Positions 54,070 through 64,000 of a stretch of 64,000 nt of DNA are shown in pieces. Origin of the DNA: Tretioscincus oriximinensis (Eukaryota; Chordata; Lepidosauria; Squamata; Gymnophthalmidae); assembly GCA_022410635.1 (NCBI GenBank), contig JAJVDF010000236.1, positions 22,499 to 86,498 on the forward strand. Reading direction: 5' to 3'. Each line of letters starts with the position of its first letter. The first letter of the stretch is position 1. Made by a program: the position numbers and the translations under genes. The notes under the pieces are model-generated. The model made no database searches. It saw nothing but the letters and a program-made list of their open reading frames with translations, and was not told the DNA's origin.

Positions 54070-55800
54070 GGCTCCTTTAGAGAATGGAGGCAGCTGACAG
54101 GGTGGGGACCATCCCAGGGGAGGGGTGCCAGGGTGTGAGAGCCCCCCTCATACATGCCAAAGCCACCCAGGGGGACTAAGGGGGACACATTGCCTACCAA
54201 GCGCCACATGCCTCACCAGCAGGTCACAGGTGGCAGAACCACATGCTGGAGCTTCCAGAAGCCAGAGAATCGCCCTCAGGACTCTGCCTCAACTTCACAG
54301 CCACAAAGCCTGGAGGAACTTGTCCTTTTGCTGGCCTTCTATTTGTGGCCCCATCCTGCATGCCCCACAGTTGGCAGTCGAGGGCCCCATGCAGACCCCC
54401 AGAGCAAGAGCGGCTTTGGCAGCGGAGGGCAAGGAGCCTGGCAGAGGTTGGAGGGCTGCGCAGGGACCCCTATATCTTTCCCAAGGCATGCCAGTGGGGC
54501 CTCAGGGGGAGCCTGGGATGCAAACAGCAGGGCATCCAGGCCTCCCGGCAGACATGGGGTGTGGCTCCTGCCAGCAGCCCAGCGACTTCTGCAGGGAGGT
54601 GCTTGCAAATGCCCTTGTTGCCCCTTCTCAAAGGAGGCAAAGGCGAAGGGAGCTTTGGGAAGCTGAAAGAGGCAAAGCTCAATGGCCACCTGTCCTTGGC
54701 GCCACATCATTACACAGCCGGCCTACATCCAGGGCAGGTCCATCCACACATGGAAAAGTCCCTGCTGAGAATCCACCTGGAGCCATGGTGGAATCGGCAG
54801 TCAGAAGGCGCCACTACAGCAGCGTCTCCCTTTCCTCAAGAGGCATCAAGAAAGCAACCTGGCAAGGGAAAAATCCACCCATGACCATCATCCCCACCCC
54901 AAAGAAGAGCCCCTCAAGGCCCCTGCCCCCTGTCCTCCCCCCACAATGTCCCCAGCCACACACACTCCCCACCCCTCCTGCAGCAGCCATGGGAGTCCAC
55001 AGGCTCTTCCCATCCCATCCCATGCCCACGCACCCCTGCTCCCACCTGCTCCTTAGGGAAACCCGCCTGACCCAGACCAGCTGAGGTTGAGCCCCAGGAC
55101 ATCCCCCAACTCACTTCCATCCCCCTGCCTAACAGTCTTCTGTTCCCAAGACGAGACTCTCACTTGGCCTCACATGTCTTAGCCAGCAGATCTTGGTGCC
55201 CCAGGGAGACCCCGTGAATCCCAGATGGGTTCCCCAGCACACCCCCTCCCAGGGCCACTTGCAGGTCACACACAGGTTCTTATACTGCAGCAGCTAAAGA
55301 TCTCCCCAAACGTCACTTCAGCCATCAAAGCAAACCACGTCTGTCTCTCAGAGGGATTCTGCTCATTGGCCCCAGCGGAGGGAGACAAACAGCACACAGC
55401 CGCCCCAGAGCACTGAGTGGGCTGCCTTGCACCCAAACAGAAGTGAAAAGAGGCTTCTTCCCACAGAGGGACTGGCAAGCCCTTGGAGTACAAATCAGGT
55501 GACACCTCCTGGTGCCCTGTGGCAAGTTCTGTGTCCTGCTCCAAACTTCTGAACGATTCATTCAGGGATCGCCTTCAGGAGCACCAGAATCTCCTGTGAG
55601 TATCGGGTGCCCACAGCCTGGCACTCCTGCGCCAACTTGCAGGGAAAAAATGCCCAGGGATCTTCTCAATGTGCCAGGCTAAAGGTGGCAATGGCCCAGG
55701 AGTCAATGCCTACCACAGCTGAGCAGGCAAGACGGAGGCTGGCTGGCCAGGGCTCCTCTGCCTCAGGGTACCACAGGCGCCTAGGGAAGAGCTGCTTCTT
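54070..55800. other. Noncoding stretch, no gene or named repeat
   Basis: The long frames here (for example 319 codons at 54125-55084) lack domains, conserved wording or convincing splice sites. Taken as SMARCD3 intron or upstream DNA. Confidence 0.4.
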
Positions 55801-55804
55801 TCTT

Positions 55805-55990
55805 TTCTTAGCAGAAGAACCTAAGAGGAGGCCTGCAGCCCTTCTAGCCCAGCATTGCACCTTACCCAGGGGCAAACCAGCGCTTCTCAAGCAGGAGGCG
55901 GCAGCAAAACCTTCACTTGCTCTCAACCCCCTGAAAAAGGCATTTTGGGAAAACCAACCATTCACCGTTTTATACCCTTGTCCCCCAGAC
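55805..55990 (-). repeat. CR1 3' end fragment (type 1)
   Basis: Antisense, decayed tail (agaacctaagaggaggcctg) and 3' UTR. Confidence 0.6.
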
Positions 55991-55999
55991 TCCTTAAAT

Positions 56000-56448
56000 T
56001 TTCACAAAGGAAATGTTCCCAAGATGAGGAAAATGGTAAAAAGAAAATTAAAAAGGAAGGTGAGAAGAGTCCAATCCCTTCAAAAAATGTGGAAACTGTT
56101 TCCAAATACAATACTGGCGGCTCAAATACAATGCCTTCCCAAGAGAAGAAAGAATTCCGCCCAGAAGGAAACCTGCATGGCTAACCAATACATTAAGAAA
56201 AGTCATTAGAATGAAGAGAAACTCATTTAAAAACTGGAAAGCTTATCCTAGCAAGGAGAACAGAAGGAAGCACAAATTGTGGCTAACCAAATGCAAGATG
56301 GTAGTCAGGAATGCAAAGACAAAATTTGAGGAGCACATTGCAAAAATATTAAAATAATAAGAACTTCTTCAAATACATCAGAAATAGGAATCCTACCAAT
56401 AAAGTGGTGAGACCACTAAACAGCAAAAGACAGAAGAGGATAATAAAG
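56000..56448 (+). repeat. CR1-like ORF2 interdomain fragment
   Basis: A-rich sense sequence with broken Lys/Arg-rich reading (KNWKAYPS, WLTKCKMVVRN). This fits the linker between endonuclease and RT in CR1 ORF2. Confidence 0.5.
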
Positions 56449-56767
56449 GTGGAATTTACTTCCTGAAGAGGTAGTGGTAGCTAACAGCTTGGATAGTTTC
56501 AAGACAGGACTAGACAGGTTTATGGACACTAAGGGTATAAATGGATACTAAGATAGTTGTCTGGATGTAGCCTCCGGGATGGAGCAACAGGCAGGACTTT
56601 TGAAATACCATTTGCAGGGAGTCACGAACAGGAGCAGCATATTTTGCTTTCCTCTGTTCGGACTGCCCAGGTGCATCTGGTGGGCCTCTGTGTGACACAG
56701 AATGCTGGACTTGATGGGCTGTGGCCTGATCCAGTATGGCTCTTCTTATGTTCTTATGTTCTTATGA
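56449..56767 (+). repeat. CR1 3' end, type 1, with intact tail
   Basis: Sense 3' UTR ending 'ctcttcttatgttcttatgt' with three tail units. The intact tail suggests a fairly recent copy. Confidence 0.85.
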
Positions 56768-57846
56768 CATGGAGATTGCAAATGATTTATTCCTCAGTTT
56801 TTTCACTGAAGAAGACAGAGGGTATTTGCCTGCAATAAGCTCAACAATAACAAATCCCCAGGGTCAGGTGGCATTCTTAAAGAACTCAAGTGTGAAATTG
56901 CTGAACTTCTAGCCAAAATATTTAATCTTTCCTTAAGATCAGGCAGTATGTCAATAGATTGGAGGATAGCATACATAACACCAATTTTAAAAAAAGAATC
57001 CCAGGATGATCCTGGAAATTATAGACCCATTAGTTTAACACTGGTTCCAGGTAAGGTGTTCAAAATCGTAATTAAGGACAACGTTACTAAACACATGGAG
57101 AAGCAGGCATTGCTGAATGAAACTCAGCATGGCTTCTGCAAAGGTAAATCATGCCTTACAAACGTTAGAATTCTTTGAGTGTGTTAATAAACACTTGGAT
57201 AAAGGAGATCCAGTTGATATTGTCTATCTGGACTTTCAGAAGGCTTTTGATAAAGTTCCTCATCAGAGGCTCCTACAAAAGCTCCATAGTCATGGAATAA
57301 GACAAGCCCTGTCCTGGATCGGAAACTGACTAAAAAACAGAAGACAGAGAGGGTAGTAATGAATGGACAGTTCTCAGGGTGGAAAGAGGTGAGAAGTGGA
57401 GACCCCCAGAGGTCTGTACTGGGACCTTTGATTTTAATTGATTGTTTTTTATTTAAAGATCGTTTTATTCATAAAACGATATGGATGCTGAGGTAAATAG
57501 CGAAGTAGCCAAGTTTGCTGATGACACTAAACTGTTCAGGGAAGTGAAAACTGAAAGTGATTCCAAGGAGCTCCAGAAGGATCTATTGAAATTGGGTGAG
57601 TGTGCAACAAAGTGGAAAATGCACTTCAACTTAAGCAAGTGCAAAGTCCTGCACACTGGGGCAAAGAACCCCAACCACATCTACCAACTGATGGGAATGA
57701 AGCTTTCGGTGACTGAGCAGGAAAAGGATCTTTGGGTGTTGGTGGATAGTTCAATGACAGTGTCAACCCAGTGTATAGCAATAGTGAAAAAAGCAAATCC
57801 ATTATTAGGAATAATTAGGAAAGGAATTGAAAACAAGTCAGCAAGA
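56768..57846 (+). repeat. CR1 LINE ORF2 (RT) sense copy, cut by duplication
   Basis: Reads [35 protein letters not shown] and [13 protein letters not shown], covering the RT core with frame breaks. It ends abruptly at 57846, where SUSD2-derived sequence begins. Confidence 0.85.
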
Positions 57847-58531
57847 GGCACTCCTGGGACGGGGGGGGTCGCTGACAGTTACATGGGACAATCGGCCCTG
57901 GAAACTCCCCACGTCCACATAGAAGTCTGGNGATACAACGAAACAGGTAAGCTGCCTGCCGACTCCTGTTTGTCACATTGTCATTGTGCAGAATAGCACA
58001 ACTATCCCCAGCAGTTCTCTCGGAAGCCCGGACAGGCAGCAGAGGGTGTGGCGAGGGGGCTCTTGCGCCTGGGGATTCTGCAAGCGGGTCTTTTTCTGCA
58101 CCCGTCACTCCAGTGTCCAGGGTGGGGGGGCCGTGGGAACCCTAACTAGCTGGAGGCACCCACCCCTTCCCCTGAGCTTCTGAGGGTGGATAGCTTGACC
58201 CCTGCGGCCGGGGATCCCCCAGCAGAAATCACACCCTGGAGATGAAGGTCGTCATCAAGCAACTTCTTTATGAATCTGTGGGGAGGCCACATTTGGGATC
58301 CTGCGTACAATTCTGGCCACACAAACATCCCCAAAAGGATATTGTGGAACTGGAGAAGGTGTGGAAAATGGCAGCAAGAATGATCAAGGGACTGGAGCAA
58401 AATCCCTTATGAAGTCCGGCTGCAACGTCTGGGCCGCTTCAGCCTCGAAAGACGGCATTTGAGAGGAGACCTGGTTGAGGTGTATAAAACCATGCATGGG
58501 GTGGATAAGATGAATAGAGTGAAACTGTTTT
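57847..58531 (+). pseudogene. Displaced copy of SUSD2 exon 4 (3' part) and intron 4 start
   Basis: Nearly identical to 23598-24282. It holds the last 100 bp of exon 4 (GTPGTGG, then frame-broken, later TPHVHIEVW and NETG), the donor site and the CR1 segment of intron 4. It lacks the exon's first part and acceptor. An extra G in the G run, a one-base loss (gaccctgg to gccctgg) and an N at 57931 break the frame. It cannot be spliced or translated as SUSD2. Confidence 0.88.
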
Positions 58532-58607
58532 TATTATGTTCCTATGTTCTTCTGGACACCAGGTGTCCGCAGGATGAGGTAATGTGTGGAAACCCTGTAG
58601 AAACTCA

Positions 58608-59005
58608 TAAGAACCTAGAACATTGGAGGAGTCTTGCCCAATTACACCAGAGCCCGCCTACTCCAGCCTTCTGTCTCACACAGAGGCCCATCAATTGCAC
58701 CTGGGCAGCCTGAAGAGAAGGAAGCAAATCTTCACCAGTTCTCCACTCCCTGAAAATGCTATTTCACAAGTGCTGCCTGTTGCTCCATCCCAAAGACAGT
58801 TTCGAAAGATCCGTCCTAGTAACTATTTATACCTTTGCTGTCCAAAAGCTTATCTAATCCTACCTTAAAGCTATCCAGGCTTTATCCAACTGCCACCACC
58901 TCTTCTGCAACTAAATTCCACAGGCTGAAGACCCTCTGGGTGAAAAAATGCCCATCAGTTTCAAGGACAGCCCCCTGGTCCTAGTGTGTGTGACAGGGAA
59001 AGTAA
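58608..59005 (-). repeat. CR1 LINE, type 1, antisense 3' copy
   Basis: Inverted tail (aactcataagaacctagaac) through 3' UTR into the ORF2 end ('gaccctctgggtgaaaaaat'). Confidence 0.75.
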
Positions 59006-59612
59006 CTCGCAGCCCTGAGCCTGGGTCAGAACTGGACCCAAAGTCTTTGCAGCTCAGCCTTGGTGAGGTGACACAACACCGGGTCCCTCCAAGGACTCCT
59101 GGGAGAATGAAGACACCATTGAGGAAGAGACAAAGTTAGGCCACGACCCCAGTGAATTACCTTCCTACACGCCAGGCATGCAGTCTAAACCCCATTTCCT
59201 TCTCCACGCCTGGACTTGCAAAGCACCCAACATGCACAGGACAGAGTGACCACTGAAGGACAGAGGATGACGGCATCGGGCAAAGCGGCATCGGAAAACC
59301 CCTTCGGATCTAGTCAGGCCAGCCGGAGAGGAAGTGGAACGGGAGAGGGACTCTTGACCGGCAGGGGCAACAGATGCATTTTCTACTTCTTTCCTCGTCA
59401 CCACTAGACTTAGGAGCTGTGAACATCTGCCAGGGACAAGGTCCTTCTAAAACTAGTAAGAGCAAGAAAAGAATCGGAAACTCAAACATCAACAAACCGC
59501 CCAGCCCTTATCTGCGCTTCCCAAGCCAAATAGGCAACTTGCTACCTCTGCATTCCACTTTCCAAACTGGGGCGGCTCCAGTTTCTAGGTGGGAGACCAG
59601 GCAGTCACAAGT

Positions 59613-59902
59613 CCTGAAGAGGTAGTGGTAGCTAACAGCTTGGATAGCTTCAAGACAGGACTAGACAAGTTCATGGACACCAAGGGTATAAATGGATACT
59701 AGGATGGATATCTGGATGTTGCCTCCGGGGTGGAGCAACAGGCAGGACTCTTGAAATGCCATTTGCAGGGAGTCATGAACAGGTGCAAATTTTGCTTTCC
59801 TCTGTTCAAACTGCCCAGGGGCATCTGGTGGGCCTCTGTGTGGCACAGAAGGCTGGACTAGGTGGGCTGTGGCCTGATCCAGGATGGCTCTGATGTTCTT
59901 AT
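59613..59902 (+). repeat. CR1 3' end, type 1
   Basis: Sense copy from 'gaagaggtagtggtagctaa' to 'gctctgatgttctta'. Confidence 0.85.
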
Positions 59903-60649
59903 TGGGCGAACGTGAGCTCCAGGGAAGGCAATGGAGACCACGATGGAAGGCAGCACTCTGCCAAGCCCCTGGAGACACAGGCGCTGCCCCAAGACAGCCA
60001 ACCTGGCCACTGCAAGGGAAAGCCTGGCCTAAATCCTTCTGGAGTTTTTTGTGTTAACAGGGATAAGGAGACCCATAGGCTTATTTATTTACACTGTACC
60101 TGAAGGTCTCAGGAGGGCTAGTAATCAGAGTAGCACCTGAAGTGGATCAAGTCACGAAAGACCAGTCATGGAATAAAAAGTCAGTTCCTGTTTCAAATAG
60201 ACAACAGGCTAAGGGACAGAAAGCAGAGGGTTGAACCAGTGCTGTTTATCTGGGCAGGAAGGAGGCCAGAGAACAAAGGCAGGCAATTCAACGAAGAAGG
60301 TGATGCAGGTACATTTGCTTATTTTTTTAAAAAAAGGACAACAGCATAAGAGGAACCATGAAATGATATCGAAACCAGAGTCTCAGATATGGTGTGCAAT
60401 ATTTTTGGTCATTGCATTCCAGACTACTGAGGGCTACTACCCCTGAGGCCAGGGTGGCTGCCTCTGCTCATAGAAGGCCACTGTCTGCCTCTGAAGGCAA
60501 GCTGCCGAAATGGACAATTAAATGGGACATTGAGGGTGCAGAGAGGCTAAATTCATTGTCTCTGCATTTCTTACAGCTTCTTCTGCTTGAGATCCCCAGG
60601 GGTAATTGGGGAGCCACTGTATGGTTCTTCAGATGTTCTTATGTCTGTC

Positions 60650-61140
60650 TGAACCAAATAAATGCTAACAAATCACCAGGCCCAGAGGACTTTGATCCGT
60701 TCTTAACGCAAATGAAAAATGGAATAGAGGGTAGCAAATGTAACATCCATTTGAAAAAGAAGGGTGACCCTGGAAGTTACAGACCGGTTAGATTAAGGCC
60801 CAGGAAAAGTGATGAAAACCACCATTAAGGCTAACCCAGTTTTTTGCTCATTGCTCCCTGCAAGCAACTGGTGGCCCAACATGAGGCAGGATTGGGTGAG
60901 ACTAGTTGGCCTGTGGCTCAGTCCTGCAGGGCTCCTTCCAGGGATTCAGGATTCAATATCAGGACTTGTGCTTTTAGTCTATCCAAGTATGAGTTAGAAA
61001 TTCAGGTAAGTAATGTGATAGCAAAGTTTGCTGATGATGCTGAATTATTTAGAATAGAGAAAAATGAAAGTGCCTGTTAAAGGCTCCGGCGTGAGCACAA
61101 ATTAGCCCACGAACGTGGATCTTAGCAAGTGCAAAGTTAG
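60650..61140 (+). repeat. Decayed CR1 ORF2 pieces
   Basis: Sense fragments keep 'aatgctaacaaatcaccagg' and VIAKFADDAELFRIE, an altered FADD box. Heavily rearranged. Confidence 0.55.
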
Positions 61141-61223
61141 GCCCACTGGACTCGATCAGGTGCAGGGAGAGACTTCTGGGGTCTTGGTGTCGCCACAGCA
61201 CAAGCTCAGTGCTGGAGTAACTA

Positions 61224-61594
61224 GGGCTGCATTCACATGAGGGGCTAAAAGGGTTTCCCGACTATTTCAGGCTTTAAGCAGGCGCCCCCCTGGGCAGGAG
61301 GAAGGAAGCTTCAATGTCTGAGGTGAGTCTTGCCACAGGTCAGGTATCTCCCACCCTGCTTTGTGGGGCTGGGTGCGGATTGGTGGGCAGCTGCCATTAC
61401 TGTGCAGGGCAGGCACAGAGAAAAACCAAGTTTCAGGCAGCTCCCGCCATGAGAACTGAAAATATCAGCTCTCATTAAACCCACAACAAGGCAAGTTTAT
61501 AGTTACTGTGTCGCTGGAAACCACCATGGCGTGTGCAAGGGCTGCCGGGACGGCGCTCCCACGCAGACATAAATCCTGTGTGTGGATGCAGCCC
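61224..61594 (-). mobile_element. T1-family TIR element, best preserved copy
   Basis: A 371-bp unit bounded by GGGCTGCATTCACATGAGGG and, inverted at the other end, GGGCTGCATCCACAC. The inner palindrome is ATGAGAgCTGA-tattt-TCAGTTCTCAT. Opposite orientation to the other five copies. No open frame. Confidence 0.7.
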
Positions 61595-61894
61595 GGGGGG
61601 GGACAGAAAACAAGTTGAGAAGCGTTGTTGGGCCCTGTGATTACTCTGGCAAGCCCACGTTGGTGCCCATTTCTGGTCACCAGGCCAAAGGCAATGTGTG
61701 GAAAAGACAGAAGGATCAACAGGATGGAACAAACACCTTTCCCTTATGAACCCAGGTAGCAACAATCGAGTCTCCTCAGGCTTGGAAAACGATGAGATCC
61801 AGCGAAGGAGACTAAGTCATAAACAGGGTGGAAGAAGTATCAAGAGTTTTCTTTCTCGGTTGCACAATCCTAGAACTTGTGGAGCCTCTGCAAA

Positions 61895-62083
61895 GCTGAT
61901 GGAGCAACAGGCAGGACTCCTGAGATACCATTTGCAGGGAGTCATGAACAGGAGCATATTTTGCTTTCCTCTGTTCGGACTGCCCAGGTGCATCTGGTGG
62001 GCCTCTGTGTGACACAGAATGCTGGACTTGATGGGCTGTGGCCTGATCCAGTATGGCTCTTCTTACGTTCTTATGTTCTTATG
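61895..62083 (+). repeat. CR1 3' end, type 1, intact tail
   Basis: Sense, from 'ggagcaacaggcaggactcc' to 'cttacgttcttatgttctta'. Confidence 0.85.
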
Positions 62084-62165
62084 ATGTGCAGGAGGTGTGG
62101 GACTAAGAGTTTGGGCAACAGAATTTGCTGCCAGGGGAGGAGGTGGGAGCAAGCAGCCCAGGCAG

Positions 62166-62799
62166 CGTTATAAATCTGTGGTGACCACATCTCAAGAGGG
62201 ATATTGTGGAACTCGAGAAGGTGCAGAAAAGGGCAACAAGAATGACCAAGGGTATGGAGCACCTCCCTTACGAAGTCAGGCTGCAACGCCTGGGCCTCTT
62301 CAGCCTCGAAAGGCAACGTTTGAGAGGTGATCTGATTGAAGTGTACAAAATCATGCATGGGATGGACAGGGTGAATAGAGAAAAAATGTTTTCTCTATCT
62401 CACAACACAAGGACCAGAGGGCCCTCCTTGAAACTGATGGGTAGAAAAGTGAGAACAGACAAAGCAAAGTATTTTTTCACCCAGAGGGGCATCGGTCTGT
62501 AGAATTTACTTCCTGAAGAGGTAGTAGTAGCTAACAGCTTGGATAGTTTCAAGACAGGACTAGACAGGTTTATGGACACCAAGGGTATAAATGGATACTA
62601 GCATGGATGCCTGGATGCTGCCTCCGGGATGCAGTAACAGGCAGGACTCCTGAAGTGCAGAGAGTTATGAACAGGGGCATATTTTGCTTTCCTCTGTTCA
62701 GGGGCATCTGGTTGGCCTCTTTGTGGGACAGAAGGCTGGACTAGATGGGCTCTGGCCAGATTCAGTAAGGCCCTTCGTATGTTTTTATGTATGTTCTTA
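62166..62799 (+). repeat. CR1 LINE, type 1, sense 3' copy
   Basis: The frame at 62206-62502 reads [19 protein letters not shown] and [18 protein letters not shown], then the 3' UTR and tail. One of the least decayed copies in the window. Confidence 0.88.
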
Positions 62800-63225
62800 A
62801 AGTGCAATGACAGGTGTATATGTATACAGGTGATATGTATACAGTTTACGTGTTAAATGTGTATGAAATTTCATGTGTGGATGTTCTGACAGAGACCCCT
62901 GGGCTGCGGCTGGCCTTTTGGAGGGAAACCTCACGTTTGCAAAAGATACCTTTTGGTTGCTCACATTTTGGTGGGAAGCCCGGACTGCAGTGATTGGCCA
63001 AAGGGCCATATATACAGTGCGTCTCTGGCATCCTCTGCAGACCTAAGACTTACCCCAGAGCTGAATAAATCACAGGTCACTTTAAGGCACTCACAGGGGA
63101 CACGGATGCCATTGGTTCCCAGACGGGACGCCCAGGCATGCCTCCAGGCCAGAGGTGCCCAGAAGCCAATGGTGGACCAACATGTGAAATGGAATCCTGG
63201 CGGATATGGGCTGTGGTTTGACCCA
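62800..63225. other. Short intergenic or intronic stretch
   Basis: AT-rich 'gtgtatatgtatacaggtga' followed by unique-looking sequence. No gene or RNA recognised. Confidence 0.35.
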
Positions 63226-63450
63226 GCAGGGAACCTAAGAGGAGCTCATCTAGTCTGGCCTTCTGTCTCATCCAGTGGGTTACTAGTTGCCCCTGGGGAA
63301 GCGCAACAGTACTCCAGGAGTGCTGCCTGTTGCTCCATCTCAAAGGCAGCATGGAGAGATCGACCCTAGTAGCTCCTTGGCTCACACGAGCGGTTCCAAA
63401 CCTGCCTTAGAGCCACCCAGGCTGCTGGCTGCCACCAGCCCTTCTGGAAG
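63226..63450 (-). repeat. CR1 3' end fragment (type 1)
   Basis: Antisense decayed copy ('aacctaagaggagctcatct' through 'ccaccagcccttctggaagt'). Confidence 0.65.
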
Positions 63451-63828
63451 TCACCTCCAGAAGAGCTTGGCTCACATTCGGGTGTTGAGGGACTGTGACT
63501 TGCAGGGGCTCCTGCTGGTTCTTCCTGTGCTGCTGGCCGGTTGCTAAATTTGCTACGGATTTCATCCTTCGGTCTTCATTTGCCTTCAACCAAATTGCAG
63601 ACAGGGCATCACACGCAACAGGAAGGGCTGTGGCTAGTAGGCAGCAGGCAAGGCCAAAGCCCCAAGGCCCAAGGGCAACTCTAAAGGACCAAGGCTGGGA
63701 GGTCTGTTGGGCTTGGGCAAGGGGCTGGGGGGGGCAGCATCTGCACACACCCTTTCCCTTGAGGAGTCTTCCAATGGGAAAGGGCCCTTTGCTCTACAAA
63801 TAGTTCTTCCATTTCCTTACGTGCCTTT

Positions 63829-63956
63829 GGCCCTGTCCCCACTGACCCTGCCTCCGGATAGAGCGTGGCCGTCCGCATGCAAGTCCCATAGCCTACACCA
63901 GCATGTAGATGGCGGGATGCCAAGATGTGGCCCAGAATCCGAGCTTTGGACTGGCC
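63829..63956. mobile_element. T2-family MITE, second copy
   Basis: Starts ggccctgtccccactga and contains 'gcatgtagatgg' and 'ccagaatccgag' in the same order as the 9992-10121 copy. It is 128 bp long. The right arm is more decayed. Confidence 0.5.
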
Positions 63957-64000
63957 CCTCTGCTCACAGGTCCACTTTACACCTTCTTCTGCCCAGAGCA

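Noticed and set aside
54125..55084. 319-codon plus-strand frame
   Set aside because: No conserved wording, no domain, and overlapped by equally long frames in other phases.
57847..58531. A second SUSD2-like gene
   Set aside because: Only the 3' part of one exon is present, with frame-breaking changes and no acceptor. No other SUSD2 exon lies nearby.

Overview
The window is vertebrate nuclear DNA, most likely from a squamate or other sauropsid reptile. It holds multi-exon genes with GT-AG introns and CpG-rich 5' ends. Much of the noncoding DNA is CR1 LINEs with two tail types, ATGTTCTT-like and ATTCTATG-like. I see no primate or rodent-type SINEs. High GC, compact exons and G-rich runs suit a small gene-rich chromosome, but I cannot name the species. 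Single N's and one 35-N gap (18596-18630) mark it as a draft assembly.

Three protein-coding genes are readable exon by exon. (1) CIB3, + strand, 3085-11665, six coding exons, 187 aa: an EF-hand protein of the CIB family. (2) SUSD2, + strand, 18036-36094, fourteen coding exons, about 810 aa: a secretory-pathway surface protein with signal peptide, somatomedin B, AMOP, VWD and sushi domains. (3) SMARCD3 (BAF60C), - strand, 48962 down to 39154, twelve coding exons for 457 residues of this SWI/SNF subunit. Its first coding exon was not found and probably lies beyond 64000. CIB3 and SUSD2 point the same way; SUSD2 and SMARCD3 converge tail to tail across about 3 kb. The three work in unrelated processes (hair-cell mechanotransduction, cell-surface adhesion and signalling, chromatin remodelling), and nothing suggests co-regulation.

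Layout: 1-2560 repeats; 2570-3650 CIB3 CpG-rich 5' end; 3650-10250 CIB3 intron 2, full of CR1 and small DNA transposons; 10253-12124 rest of CIB3; 12200-17200 CR1 copies, including two snap-back palindromes and an apparent assembly duplication; 17280-18600 SUSD2 CpG-rich 5' end; 18036-36094 SUSD2; 37300-48962 SMARCD3; 48963-64000 SMARCD3 upstream or first-intron DNA, mostly CR1 debris, with a displaced copy of half a SUSD2 exon at 57847.

No bacterial-type system, CRISPR array or RNA gene was seen. The most notable items are two small terminal-inverted-repeat element families I do not recognise, a SUSD2 C terminus without a cytoplasmic tail that resembles a GPI-anchor signal, local template-switch palindromes, the transposed SUSD2 exon fragment, and the unusual linkage of three genes that lie on three different chromosomes in human.
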